The notes beneath the pieces are model-generated. The model did not search any database. It saw only the letters and a program-made list of their open reading frames with translations, and had not been told where the DNA came from. The position numbers and the translations under genes are program-made. DNA of 64,000 bases from Chitinophagaceae bacterium (GTDB taxonomy: Bacteria; Bacteroidota; Bacteroidia; Chitinophagales; Chitinophagaceae): NCBI GenBank assembly GCA_947446645.1, contig CANFHA010000004.1, positions 62,001-126,000 on the forward strand, written 5' to 3'. Of this stretch, positions 1-9,407 are shown one piece after another. Position 1 is the stretch's first letter. The number at the start of each line of letters is the position of its first letter.

Positions 1-982
1 TTACTACCTGCGCTACAGCATCTTTACGAAGCTCAACTACAACGCGTGTACCTTCCTTATTCGATTCATTACCTACATGGGTAATGCCTTCTATTATTTT
101 ATTATTTACCAAGTAGCCTATCTTTTCTGCCAGTGCATCGCGGCTTACCTGGTAAGGCACTTCGGTAATGATGATCTGTTCTTTACCACTCTTCATGGTT
201 TCCACAGTCACCCTTCCGCGCAATACTACCCTGCCCCTGCCCGTGTGGAAACCTTGCTTTATACCCTCAATGCCGAATATGATACCGCCCGTAGGAAAAT
301 CAGGTGCCTTCACATACTTCATCAGTTCATCTATAGTGATCTCATTATTGTCAATATAAGCCAGACAACCATCTATCACTTCAGTTAAGTTGTGCGGCAT
401 CATATTGGTTGCCATACCCACAGCTATGCCGGAAGATCCGTTAAGCAGCAGGTTAGGCAGGCGTGTAGGCAATACCGTGGGCTCTTCCAGCGTATCGTCA
501 AAGTTCAGGGAAAAGTCTACTGTTTCCTTTTCAATATCCTCCATCATCGCCTCGCCCAGCTTCAGCATACGCGCTTCCGTATACCTCATCGCCGCCGGGT
601 TATCGCCGTCCTGCGAACCAAAGTTACCCTGTCCATCCACCATCATATAACGCATGCTCCAGGGCTGCGCCATACGTACCATTGCATCATATACCGATAC
701 ATCTCCATGGGGGTGATACTTACCAAGTACTTCACCCACTATACGTGCACATTTCTTATGGGGTTTATTGAACGTATTACCCAGCTCATGCATGGCAAAA
801 AGCACACGACGGTGAACAGGTTTCAATCCGTCACGCACATCAGGTAATGCACGGCCTACTATCACCGACATGGAATAGTCGATATAGGCCGTTTTCATCT
901 GCTCCTCTATGTTTATCTGAATTATTTTATTGGTCTCTTCAGGGTTTTCCTGCGGCAGAAGTTCGTCGTTATTTTGGTCCAT
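1..982 (-). CDS. gyrA: DNA gyrase subunit A, N-terminal 327 residues (cut by window edge)
   Basis: GyrA cuts and rejoins DNA in the A2B2 gyrase that introduces negative supercoils. Translating the minus strand from the ATG at 982 gives an uninterrupted frame to the window edge. The start of the breakage-reunion domain is clear ([20 protein letters not shown] near residues 36-55), and the catalytic tyrosine is Tyr134 in the AAMRYTE motif, next to Arg133. The quinolone-determining segment reads [10 protein letters not shown] (residues 90-99). Aligning Tyr134 with E. coli Tyr122 puts Val95 where E. coli has Ser83, while Asp99 matches Asp87. The rest of the domain and the C-terminal pinwheel lie outside the window. 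Identification is certain. Confidence 0.97.
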   Translation of the reverse strand, partial: MDQNNDELLPQENPEETNKIIQINIEEQMKTAYIDYSMSVIVGRALPDVRDGLKPVHRRVLFAMHELGNTFNKPHKKCARIVGEVLGKYHPHGDVSVYDAMVRMAQPWSMRYMMVDGQGNFGSQDGDNPAAMRYTEARMLKLGEAMMEDIEKETVDFSLNFDDTLEEPTVLPTRLPNLLLNGSSGIAVGMATNMMPHNLTEVIDGCLAYIDNNEITIDELMKYVKAPDFPTGGIIFGIEGIKQGFHTGRGRVVLRGRVTVETMKSGKEQIIITEVPYQVSRDALAEKIGYLVNNKIIEGITHVGNESNKEGTRVVVELRKDAVAQVV

Positions 983-1005
983 AATTCACATTAAAATAAG
1001 TTGTG

Positions 1006-1013
1006 CAAATATA
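1006..1013 (-). promoter_or_regulatory. Probable -7 promoter box of gyrA
   Basis: On the minus strand the sequence reads TATATTTG, an exact match to the Bacteroidota -7 consensus TAnnTTTG, 24 bases ahead of the gyrA start. No clear TTG -33 element lies at the usual distance, so the call rests on the -7 box. Confidence 0.5.
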
Positions 1014-1084
1014 ACGTTTTAGTGCCGCATTTAAGAAGAAAACACCACTATTTAATACGTTAAAATAAAGGGTGTTAATAACCC

Positions 1085-1159
1085 TGTGGACAACTATAAC
1101 AATAGGGAAAAAGGCAAGGATTTCATGAGCATAGACTCAGCCTATTTGCATTATCCACA
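1085..1159. promoter_or_regulatory. Pair of DnaA-box-like 9-mers upstream of gyrA
   Basis: Positions 1151-1159 read TTATCCACA, the perfect consensus DnaA box. Positions 1085-1093 read TGTGGACAA, whose complement TTGTCCACA differs from the consensus at one base. The two are inverted relative to each other, 57 bases apart in AT-rich DNA. They could regulate gyrA through DnaA or be chance matches. Two boxes are too few to call an origin. Confidence 0.35.
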
Positions 1160-1224
1160 TGATATCAAAACAAACAAACGAATAAATATTAAAATGCATA
1201 CGTATGAGGTCGATGTAAAATAAA

Positions 1225-1252
1225 AAGGCACAATACTTTCGCATTGTGCTTT
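1225..1252 (-). terminator. Rho-independent terminator of the 1276-aa secreted protein gene
   Basis: GCACAAT (1228-1234) pairs with ATTGTGC (1243-1249), and three further pairs including one G-T extend the stem to 10 bp around an 8-base loop. Read on the minus strand the hairpin is followed by CCTTTTTATTTTA, a good uridine tract. It lies about 70 bases past the stop at 1320. Confidence 0.75.
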
Positions 1253-1319
1253 ATAAATATGTTTTCCAAAAATGTAAATGTCTAAGCAAAAGGAGAGTAA
1301 AACGTAATGGATTAAGGTT

Positions 1320-4300
1320 CTACCTCACCAGCGTCAGATCTCCCTTCTCCTCTATGGTATTACCACCGCAATCATACTTAATGTAGTAGAAATATACGCC
1401 CAGATCCTGTTGTACACCACCAAAACTGCCGTCCCACGTAGGGTAGCTATTGGCGCTTTCAAATACAGTTTGGCCCCACCTGTTCACGATCCTGAATTCA
1501 TGGAAATTATGATACCCGCTCAGTATCGGCCGGTAAACGTCATTACGGCCATCCCCGTTAGGCGAGAATGCTGTTGGGAAAAGTACAGTGCAGCACGCAT
1601 CCGGGCTTATTTGCTGGCTCGCAGACGCAGTACATCCGAATGGATCAGAAACCGTCAGCGTTATCTCAGTTCTGCCTTTTTCCACCCTGCCCCATATATT
1701 CGCCTTGTTGTAATTATTACAGCAGTGTTCAGGCTCCCACAAATAAGAAAAATTAGCGTCCTGTTGGTGGGCACTGAACAGTATGCTGTCTTCAAGACAA
1801 AGCGCTCCTGTAGACTTCGGCTTCATATCAAAAGTTGCATCCGGCAATCCATGCACATCAAACGTATCACTGATAGGCTTAGATGGGCAATTTCCATTAG
1901 ACAAAGCTATCATTGTCACTATTTTGATACCGGGTGTAGGCCAAACGATAAGGAATGGGCCACCGTGGTTTGACGATGAATTGATCATTTCATAAGACCC
2001 TGCCGGTCCGAAGTTCCAGGTATAATCCGAAACACCAGGGCCAACAGACGTGAGCGCCACGGTAACTGTATCATTAATACAAACATCCGGCTTTATGTAG
2101 AAGGATGCATCGGGCGAGCTTATATAAACGGTCATCGGCACAGAGTCCGTAACGCTGCATCCAGGGTATCCATCACCTACAGTCAGCGATACATAGTTAC
2201 CGGCTACTGTCGTATCAAACGTTACTACCACGCTTGGACCAGTTGCCGATCCGCCGGTGATCGCCGCATTGCCAGGCACTGTCCATTGGAAAAGCGCACC
2301 CGGGAACATAGTACCGTTATAACTGTAACCCAATGGTAAAAACTGGCAGGTAGTAGCATGATCAGGCAAAATGAATGGCCGCGGAACCATAATATGCACG
2401 GTCACAGTAAGTGGTGTACGTGCACTTTCACAGCCTCCTACGTTCTGGCTTACATACCACGTCGTAACACCTGGCGCAGAAGTCGGTGGCACCGGTGGTG
2501 CACCAAGCGCCGTTCCTCCGGTCAATGTATTATACCACTCCAGCCCTGTACCAACAGCGGTCAATGGCGGAGCATAATCATTTTGGCAATAGTTAAGATT
2601 CGCTGTCAACGGCGCAGCAGGCTGAGGCGCCACAGTAATCGTGGTTGTAATGCGGCAGGTTGTTGGCAGTGTGTATGTAATAACACTTGAGCCTGCAGCT
2701 ATTCCAGTCAATACACCTGTGCCAAGACCTATTGTCGCAATGCCGGTGCTACCACTTATCCATGTTCCACCTGCCACCGCGTCAGTAAGCGTCACCGACA
2801 AACCAATACAAACCCCACCAGGTCCCAAAATAGCGGGCGGCAACGGATTCACAACAAATGGTACAGTAATAAAGCAACCAGTAGCCAGCTTATAAGTAAT
2901 AGTTGCTGTTCCGGCCGAAACCGAGTTAACGACACCCGAACCGGAGCCTATAGTAACAACAGCAGTATTGCTGCTGCTCCAGGTCCCTCCGCCGGTCGCA
3001 TCAGACAATGTCGACGACCCGCCGATGCAGACACTGGTAACACCCGATATAGCTGCAGGTAAAGGACTCACCGTTACAATCAAAGTGCTTGTACAGCCCA
3101 GACCAATCGTATAGGTAATTGTCGTAGTACCTACTGACACACCGTTAACCACGCCCGTTCCAGCTCCCACGTTGGCAACAGCAAGATTGCTACTCGACCA
3201 CGTACCTCCGCCAGATGTGCTGCTCAGCGATGTCGTCGCTCCAAGGCAAACAAGTGGATTACCCGAAATAGGAGCTGCGGTCACCACAGATACAGTTGTA
3301 GTAGCAATGCACCCCGTAGGCAACACATAGCTTATCGTACTGGTCCCAACGGCACTACCCGTCACTACCCCTGACGTACTGACAATGGTAGCCACACTGG
3401 TATTTGTGCTGCTCCACGTGCCACCGCCGGTCGCATTGCTAAGTGTCGTAGTTCCACCAAGGCACACAGAAAGCGACCCGGTTATTGGAGGCGCTACATC
3501 CACAGTTAGCACAGCGGTCGATGAGCAAGTACCTACAGTATAGGAGATGGTAGTCGTTCCGGGGGCTACTCCTGTAGCTACTCCAGTAGCAGCAATTGTG
3601 GCGACAGACAAATTAGAGCTGCTCCAGGTCCCTCCCGGTGTTGAGCTCGTAAGCGTAGTTGTGATTCCGGGACACACGATCAGGCTACCCGTAATGGCCG
3701 AGCCACCTACATGAACCTTAATGGTGTCACTGATCACGCTGCACGCATTGGTTACATTCACCCAATACGTTCCCGCAGCAGTAGCTATATGCGTGGCCGC
3801 AGTAGTACCGTCATTCCAGTAATAAGAAGTTCCGGTGGCAGCAGTCAGCGTTATACCGGTAGACGGCAGCACACACACCGTAGTATCATGTACCTGGTAT
3901 GACGTGTCATGAACCACATTCTGCACCACATTAGGCATACCTTCCTGGGCGTAGCTGTAACCAACACCAGACAAGGTGACTACATTGTTTGCGTAGCCGC
4001 ATGCCGCACCTGAAGCATTCGGATTATTTATAACACTTAGATAAGAAGCGGGTACTGAAGTCAGCGATCCAAAATAAATTTTATTGTTTCTTGCCAGCCT
4101 CAGGTCGCCATAATTTTCATAGCCCAGGGCAGCGCCTACTGCGCTCGTCGCTACCAGGTACTTGGTAGATCTGATAGCTGTAGCAGTAGGTCCGGTTATA
4201 TCATATTGGTAAATGTGCGAAACGCTTGCCGCATAATCATCATCGCCGGCATACAACTTGGTATTATCTGACGAAAATTCTGCCCCATATTGTTGATGTG

Positions 4301-5150
4301 TCGAATCAAGAAGTCTGCAGTTGGAAACTATACCGGTGTTGGGGTCGAAGTCATACAATTCTGTACCTATATTGCCTGCCGAAGGGATGCCGGTAATATC
4401 AAACTGATTCCAGTTTTGCGTCACAATACGCAACCTGTTTGGTGAGCTTTTCATTACACCAATGCCGTAGGCAAAACTACCGGTCATATTACCAAGGGTA
4501 GACACTACCGGCACAGGATTGATGCCCGTATTGGTGATGTTGTAAGCATAGAAATTCTTATTGCCACGCCCGTGATTAACGAGCCACAGGTCACAATTGT
4601 TACCTGGAATAACGATCTGTTTTTCCCCTACAGGGCTTGCAAAGAAAGTGCCCAGCGTACCCGGCACCACATTGCCCAGCCCGCCCGCTAGGGTCATGTC
4701 TACAATGCAATAGTACATACGCATTGCACCCGCGTCGCCGGTCAGAAAATCTTCAGCTTCTTCTATTGAGAATACATAATATTGATTCGGATTTGAAAGC
4801 ACAGGAACTATCAGGGTAGCCATCGTAGTACTCCATGTGCTGTACGGAATAAGCCCCGCCGCTGAGCCAGGCATAATATTTCCTGCACTGTTCCATACAC
4901 TGGTGCCATCGGTATAAAATTGTAAAGCTCCCGTTACAGGATTGCTCACAGATGCAGAGCCTTCATATTGATCTATCGGTACAGCCGGCGACGCAATAGA
5001 AGAAGATATATTGACCGGAGAACCAGATGCAAAACTTACACCCGCCCTCGTACCAAAAACCCAGTTATAATTCTGTGGAGTATTATATTGGGCACGGGTG
5101 CTACTTGTAAAAAAGGCAAATAAAATAAATAAAGTAATTAGTCTTTTCAT
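1320..5150 (-). CDS. Secreted Ig-like-repeat protein with type B type IX sorting domain
   Basis: A 1276-aa secreted protein, probably surface-anchored or released through the type IX system. It has a cleavable signal peptide (residues 1-20, ending SSTRA/Q). An N-terminal region to about residue 400 resembles the beta-propeller-like head seen in other gliding-associated Bacteroidota proteins. About five tandem Ig-like (Big-type) repeats of roughly 70 residues follow, each with a GGTWSSSN-like core and a G(V/I)xxGTxTITY end. PKD/Ig-like segments come next. The last ~85 residues are a gliding-motility-associated C-terminal domain (FPTAFSPNGDGRNDVY). Function is likely adhesion or matrix binding (inference). 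It sits alone, with its own terminator downstream. Confidence 0.88.
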   Translation of the reverse strand: MKRLITLFILFAFFTSSTRAQYNTPQNYNWVFGTRAGVSFASGSPVNISSSIASPAVPIDQYEGSASVSNPVTGALQFYTDGTSVWNSAGNIMPGSAAGLIPYSTWSTTMATLIVPVLSNPNQYYVFSIEEAEDFLTGDAGAMRMYYCIVDMTLAGGLGNVVPGTLGTFFASPVGEKQIVIPGNNCDLWLVNHGRGNKNFYAYNITNTGINPVPVVSTLGNMTGSFAYGIGVMKSSPNRLRIVTQNWNQFDITGIPSAGNIGTELYDFDPNTGIVSNCRLLDSTHQQYGAEFSSDNTKLYAGDDDYAASVSHIYQYDITGPTATAIRSTKYLVATSAVGAALGYENYGDLRLARNNKIYFGSLTSVPASYLSVINNPNASGAACGYANNVVTLSGVGYSYAQEGMPNVVQNVVHDTSYQVHDTTVCVLPSTGITLTAATGTSYYWNDGTTAATHIATAAGTYWVNVTNACSVISDTIKVHVGGSAITGSLIVCPGITTTLTSSTPGGTWSSSNLSVATIAATGVATGVAPGTTTISYTVGTCSSTAVLTVDVAPPITGSLSVCLGGTTTLSNATGGGTWSSTNTSVATIVSTSGVVTGSAVGTSTISYVLPTGCIATTTVSVVTAAPISGNPLVCLGATTSLSSTSGGGTWSSSNLAVANVGAGTGVVNGVSVGTTTITYTIGLGCTSTLIVTVSPLPAAISGVTSVCIGGSSTLSDATGGGTWSSSNTAVVTIGSGSGVVNSVSAGTATITYKLATGCFITVPFVVNPLPPAILGPGGVCIGLSVTLTDAVAGGTWISGSTGIATIGLGTGVLTGIAAGSSVITYTLPTTCRITTTITVAPQPAAPLTANLNYCQNDYAPPLTAVGTGLEWYNTLTGGTALGAPPVPPTSAPGVTTWYVSQNVGGCESARTPLTVTVHIMVPRPFILPDHATTCQFLPLGYSYNGTMFPGALFQWTVPGNAAITGGSATGPSVVVTFDTTVAGNYVSLTVGDGYPGCSVTDSVPMTVYISSPDASFYIKPDVCINDTVTVALTSVGPGVSDYTWNFGPAGSYEMINSSSNHGGPFLIVWPTPGIKIVTMIALSNGNCPSKPISDTFDVHGLPDATFDMKPKSTGALCLEDSILFSAHQQDANFSYLWEPEHCCNNYNKANIWGRVEKGRTEITLTVSDPFGCTASASQQISPDACCTVLFPTAFSPNGDGRNDVYRPILSGYHNFHEFRIVNRWGQTVFESANSYPTWDGSFGGVQQDLGVYFYYIKYDCGGNTIEEKGDLTLVR

Positions 5151-5340
5151 GCGCTATGAAAAATTATATCTTTTGTTAATGGCTCGTAATTAAAACTTTA
5201 CAAAATATAACATTGGTGGAACAAACGCAAATTTCCCTCCTGAAATGGGGCAAATAGCCTTTTTTGATGGAGAACCGCTTAAAAATACTAACCAAAAGCA
5301 ATTTTAAGAAGCCAGCCCTCAATACCAAATTTGAAATTCA

Positions 5341-6780
5341 CTACATCATTTCCTTCACGATTCCCCCAAGTTGCTTTAATGCCCGCTCTACTCCCGGGGT
5401 CCACTGCATACCATAGCTCAGGCGCACACAGTTTTGATACCTTTCCTGCAGGGTAAACATTGTTCCCGGCGCTATACTTATTTTATGTTGCATCGCTTCC
5501 TGGTACAAATGATAGCTATCTATCTTCTTGTCCAGTTCCAGCCATAGTATAAAACCACCTTTTGGTGAAGACATTTTTGTTCCCTCCGGAAAATACTCAC
5601 CTATCGCCCTGGTAAACTGCAGGCTGTTCGCATGCAGCGTTTGCCTCAGTTTGCGCAGGTGGTGCTCATATCGCCCCGTTGCCAGGAAGCTTGCTATTGC
5701 CTCCTGTTGCGCAGTAGCGCTGGTAATGCTGTGGTATAGTTTAAGGCGCTTTACCTTATCCATATACTTTCCCGGTGCCACCCACCCTACCCTGTAGCCT
5801 GGCGCCAGCGTCTTCGAGATAGAGCTGCACCATAGCACATTGCCTTCTTCATCAAAGCTTTTGCACGACTTAGGCCTGCTCTTCCCAAAGTATACATCTC
5901 CATACAGATCGTCCTCTATCAGTGGCACTCCGTTCTTAGCCAGTAGTTTCACCATGGCCTCCTTCTGCTCGTCCGGCATGCAATAGCCGGTTGGATTGCT
6001 GAAATTAGTAACAAAGAAACAGGCTTTGATATCGTGTTTCTCCAGGGCTTTCTTTACATCGTCAGGGTCCACACCGGTGTCAGGGTGGGTCGGCAATTCA
6101 AGCACTTTAAGCCCTATGCTCTGTGCAAACCGTAGAGTACCGAAGTATACCGGGCTCTCCACAGCTATAGTATCGCCCGGCTTCGTTATGGCCATCAGGC
6201 AGTAAGAAATCGCATTCATACAGCCCGAAGTAGTAACAAGATCATCTGCCTGCAGGTGTCCCCCCCAGTGCATAGACCAGCGCGCCACCTGCCTGCGCAG
6301 CAGGTCGTTGCCCTGCACCTGCTCGTACGATGCGCCATTGGCCGGCAGATCCCGCAGTGCCTGCATCATGGCTTTATTTAGTTTGGCTAGCGGCAATATC
6401 TCCGGCGCCGGCACACTCAGCGAAAATCGCGTCACTCCTTCCATGGAGAATGTGTCGTACACCTCACCTATTATCGCCTCTACATTCTTCGTTTTTACTA
6501 TTTGCTGCGGATTGCTTTTTTCTATCTTCTGCGGAAACCGCGACGGATTAAAGCGAACATAATACCCCGACTGCGGCCGCGACTCTATAAGCCCCTTTCC
6601 CTCCAGGTGGTAATATGCCTGCAGTATGGTACTTACACTTATCCCATGTTCTTTACTCAGCAGCCGCACCGATGGCAGCTTATCCCCTATTTTCAGCACC
6701 TGGTCCATCACTTGCTGCTCTATGGTCTCTGCCACATGCAGGTACAGGTGGTCACTTTTACCCTTGTTCAGTATTTTCAT
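5341..6780 (-). CDS. MocR/PdxR-type GntR regulator fused to an aminotransferase domain
   Basis: A 479-aa MocR-family transcription factor. Residues ~10-80 form a GntR winged helix-turn-helix (GDKLPSVRLLSKEHGIS, then the wing GLIESRPQSGYYVR). Residues ~100-470 are a class I/II aminotransferase fold with the PLP lysine in SISKTLAPGYRVGW near residue 323 and the NFSNPTGY motif. Such proteins sense PLP or an amino-acid adduct rather than catalyse transamination. It is divergent from an EamA transporter gene 78 bases away, and the gap contains a perfect inverted repeat, so it likely controls that transporter and itself. Family call is firm; the effector is unknown. Confidence 0.92.
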   Translation of the reverse strand: MKILNKGKSDHLYLHVAETIEQQVMDQVLKIGDKLPSVRLLSKEHGISVSTILQAYYHLEGKGLIESRPQSGYYVRFNPSRFPQKIEKSNPQQIVKTKNVEAIIGEVYDTFSMEGVTRFSLSVPAPEILPLAKLNKAMMQALRDLPANGASYEQVQGNDLLRRQVARWSMHWGGHLQADDLVTTSGCMNAISYCLMAITKPGDTIAVESPVYFGTLRFAQSIGLKVLELPTHPDTGVDPDDVKKALEKHDIKACFFVTNFSNPTGYCMPDEQKEAMVKLLAKNGVPLIEDDLYGDVYFGKSRPKSCKSFDEEGNVLWCSSISKTLAPGYRVGWVAPGKYMDKVKRLKLYHSITSATAQQEAIASFLATGRYEHHLRKLRQTLHANSLQFTRAIGEYFPEGTKMSSPKGGFILWLELDKKIDSYHLYQEAMQHKISIAPGTMFTLQERYQNCVRLSYGMQWTPGVERALKQLGGIVKEMM

Positions 6781-6802
6781 AACAAAACTGTTATGGTCAA
6801 AA

Positions 6803-6817
6803 ATACAAAAATTGTAT
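6803..6817. promoter_or_regulatory. Inverted-repeat operator between MocR gene and transporter gene
   Basis: ATACAA-AAA-TTGTAT is a perfect 6-bp inverted repeat with a 3-base spacer, centred in the 78-base divergent gap. It is the obvious candidate site for the adjacent MocR-type regulator, though these regulators often bind direct repeats and no second copy was seen. Confidence 0.45.
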
Positions 6818-6858
6818 CTGTTTTATTTTAAAAAAGTTTTTCACTTTTGTACTGCATT

Positions 6859-7818
6859 ATGAACGCAACTACAAAAGCCTATATCGCACTCATCTTTGTC
6901 TGCATCGTGTGGGGAACCACCTACATGGCTATTTGGGTTGGCGTAGAGCACTATCCTCCTTTCCTGTTTGCAGGTGTCAGGCAGACAGTTGCTGGGTTCA
7001 TTCTTATCACCGCAGCCCTCATGTTCAATAAAAAGAAAGACTTGACCAAGGCCAACATACTTAGGCAGATGCTCATAGGTTTTCTTATGCTCACATTAGG
7101 CAACGGCTGTGTCACCTATGGCGAAAAATATATCCCAAGTGGTATTGCCGCCTTGCTTTGCTCCATGATGCCGTTGTTCGCAGTTATGTTCAATCTGGTC
7201 TTCTCCCGCAAAGATCACTTCAACGCGGCTATCGGCTTCGGACTATTGCTTGGCGTCTGCGGTGTAGGCCTCATCTTCCGGCACAATCTGGCTGATCTCA
7301 CTAAGCCCGCATACGTTGGTGGCATGGTGGCTGTGCTGCTGGCTACATGCTCGTGGGCGCTGGGGAGTATTCTCAACAAAAAGAATGTCGACCCGGTCAA
7401 CCCATTTCTTAATTCCGGCATGCAGCTGTTTTTTGGCGGCTTGTTTATGCTTATGCTTAGCCCGGCAGTCGACAGCTATAAGGATTTTCAACTATGGAAC
7501 ACGCATGGCATCGCAGCATTGGTGTACCTTATAATCTTTGGTTCGGTACTTGCATATGCCGCCTACATGTATGAGTTAAGTGTACTGCCGGTAGGTATAG
7601 CTACAATATATGCCTACATCAATCCGTTGATAGCCGTGATCGTTGGCTACCTTGTGCTCAAGGAGGAAGTGAATATATACACGGGCATGGCTTTTGTTAC
7701 CATCGTCATTAGTGTATATCTGGTGAACAGGGGCTACAGGAAACAGCATAAATTAGATCAGGAAAAAATTTCTAAAATGGCCGGAGCTTTCCCCGAAAGC
7801 CTCCCGGCTGATTCATAA
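6859..7818 (+). CDS. EamA/DMT-family membrane transporter
   Basis: A 319-aa inner-membrane permease of the drug/metabolite transporter superfamily with about ten hydrophobic segments arranged as two EamA repeats. The start motif IVWGTTYMAIWVGVEHYPP is typical, and the second repeat ends with INPLIAVIVGYLVLKEEV. I chose the ATG at 6859; a TTG four codons upstream (6847) is also open but less likely. Members export amino acids or other metabolites. The substrate cannot be read from sequence, but divergence from a MocR regulator and the following ilvE gene suggest an amino acid or a vitamin B6-linked compound (inference). Confidence 0.88.
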   Translation: MNATTKAYIALIFVCIVWGTTYMAIWVGVEHYPPFLFAGVRQTVAGFILITAALMFNKKKDLTKANILRQMLIGFLMLTLGNGCVTYGEKYIPSGIAALLCSMMPLFAVMFNLVFSRKDHFNAAIGFGLLLGVCGVGLIFRHNLADLTKPAYVGGMVAVLLATCSWALGSILNKKNVDPVNPFLNSGMQLFFGGLFMLMLSPAVDSYKDFQLWNTHGIAALVYLIIFGSVLAYAAYMYELSVLPVGIATIYAYINPLIAVIVGYLVLKEEVNIYTGMAFVTIVISVYLVNRGYRKQHKLDQEKISKMAGAFPESLPADS

Positions 7819-7839
7819 ACAATCTAAATATGAAATTGT

Positions 7840-8889
7840 ATGGAACACACCATTTCAATCACGTCGCAGGCTGAAAGAAAAGTAACAGACACTAAGTCCT
7901 TACCATTCGGCAAGATCCCCACCGAGCATATGTTCATTGCCGAATATAAAAACGGACAATGGCAGAATGCGCAGGTTGTTCCTTTTCACGATCTCACCCT
8001 GAGCCCGCTGGCTCTTTGCCTGCATTACGGGCAAACAGTATTTGAGGGCATGAAGGCTTTTGTGATGGAAGATGGCCGCATCAACATTTTCAGGATGGAT
8101 AAGCACTATGACAGGTTTACTAAATCCCTGTTTAGAATGTGCATGCCTGCAGTACCGCAAAAATTGTTCAACGATGCTATACATAAACTGGTAAAGCTTG
8201 ATGCAGATTGGGTACCCAGGGAAGATGATGGATCATTATATATCCGCACGTTTATGATCGCCACTGAAGACAGGATCGGTGTAAAGATTTCAGATGAATA
8301 TTTGTTCATGGTGGTTTGCTCTCCTGCATTCCAGTATTATGCACAACCCCTCAGGGTAAAGATCGAGACCAACTTTGTTCGCGCAGCCGAGGGCGGCACG
8401 GGCACGGCAAAATGTGGCGGCAACTATGGCGGCGCATTCTACCCCACCCAGCTGGCACGCGAAGCGGGTTATGACCAGGTTTTATGGACCGATAGCATAC
8501 ACAATGAATTTATTGAAGAATCCGGTACTATGAATGCCATGTTCTTTATAGACAATACACTCATCACCCCCATGCTTTCCGGCACCATTCTCGATGGAGT
8601 TACCCGTGACTCGCTTTTGGCCATAGCGCGCGAAAAGGGAATGAACGTAGAAGAGCGGCAAATAAGTTACGAAGAGCTCATTCGCGCTTTTGAAGCAGGC
8701 AAACGGGTGGAAGCATTCGGAGCCGGCACTGCTGCAGTGGTGGCCCCTATTGAGGTGATAGCGATTGGCCACAAGGAATACAAATGCTACATAGAGCCCG
8801 ATGCGATGATGTACCAGTTACAAAAAGACCTGCTGAACATCCGTACAGGTTTGGCACCGGACACGCATAAGTGGAATTTTATTATTTAA
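7840..8889 (+). CDS. ilvE: Branched-chain amino acid aminotransferase
   Basis: A 349-aa class IV PLP aminotransferase that interconverts leucine, isoleucine and valine with their 2-oxo acids using glutamate/2-oxoglutarate. The PLP lysine is Lys191 in GTAKCGGNYGG. LHYGQTVFEGMKAF in the N-terminal half and EESGTMNAMFF after the lysine are family hallmarks. Length matches the type II (larger) BCATs. It starts 21 bases after the EamA transporter gene, so the two may be co-transcribed. Confidence 0.93.
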   Translation: MEHTISITSQAERKVTDTKSLPFGKIPTEHMFIAEYKNGQWQNAQVVPFHDLTLSPLALCLHYGQTVFEGMKAFVMEDGRINIFRMDKHYDRFTKSLFRMCMPAVPQKLFNDAIHKLVKLDADWVPREDDGSLYIRTFMIATEDRIGVKISDEYLFMVVCSPAFQYYAQPLRVKIETNFVRAAEGGTGTAKCGGNYGGAFYPTQLAREAGYDQVLWTDSIHNEFIEESGTMNAMFFIDNTLITPMLSGTILDGVTRDSLLAIAREKGMNVEERQISYEELIRAFEAGKRVEAFGAGTAAVVAPIEVIAIGHKEYKCYIEPDAMMYQLQKDLLNIRTGLAPDTHKWNFII

Positions 8890-8906
8890 CGTAAGTAGGG
8901 CTCAGA

Positions 8907-9359
8907 ATGCATCCTGTTACAGTCGACTTTGTGGGCTTCACCATTACCACCGATAAAAGCAGAATGGTAATGGAAGATATTTATGCATGGCTCTCTACCA
9001 AATCTTATTGGTGTGCCGGCATACCATTTGCTACCTTCAAACCCACCTTCGACAATTCATTTTGCATTGGCGCACTTATAGACGGGAAACAGATCGCCTA
9101 TGCAAGACTTGTTACCGACTACGCAACTTTTGGCTACCTGGCAGACGTGTATGTTGCCGAAGAACACCGTGGCAAAGGCATCAGCAAAAAAATGATGGAA
9201 TTGTTATTGGCTTTGGACTGGGTAAAGGGTTTGCGCCGTATAATGCTGGCCACAAGGGATGCACAGGGATTATATAAACAGTTTGAATTTACAGAATGTA
9301 AACATCCCGAGCGTATCATGGAAATAACAAGGCCGGGAATATACCAGACCAATAACTGA
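8907..9359 (+). CDS. GNAT-family N-acetyltransferase
   Basis: A 150-aa Gcn5-related acetyltransferase. The acetyl-CoA pyrophosphate loop is VAEEHRGKGISKKMMELLLA (around residues 89-108), preceded by the strand YARLVTDYATFGYLADVYV and followed by RIMLATRDAQGLYKQFEF, a typical motif B region. It starts 17 bases after ilvE and may be in the same transcript. Substrate unknown. Confidence 0.87.
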   Translation: MHPVTVDFVGFTITTDKSRMVMEDIYAWLSTKSYWCAGIPFATFKPTFDNSFCIGALIDGKQIAYARLVTDYATFGYLADVYVAEEHRGKGISKKMMELLLALDWVKGLRRIMLATRDAQGLYKQFEFTECKHPERIMEITRPGIYQTNN

Positions 9360-9407
9360 ATAACAACCACACCACTTTTGGGTATTGACTTTTAACTTTC
9401 GACTCAT

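Larger units (their letters stand above)
983..1319. other. Intergenic region between gyrA and a type IX secreted protein
   Basis: This 337-base AT-rich gap holds a -7 box for gyrA (1006-1013), two DnaA-box-like 9-mers (1085-1093 and 1151-1159) and a terminator hairpin for the gene to the right (1225-1252). No coding potential or RNA gene was seen. Confidence 0.6.

Noticed and set aside
1410-1973. 187-aa plus-strand open frame inside the 1276-aa secreted protein gene
   Set aside because: It lies wholly antisense to a gene with signal peptide and sorting domain and its translation looks like no protein family; it is a shadow frame.
7900-8184. 94-aa minus-strand open frame over ilvE
   Set aside because: Antisense shadow of a well-supported gene with no family resemblance.
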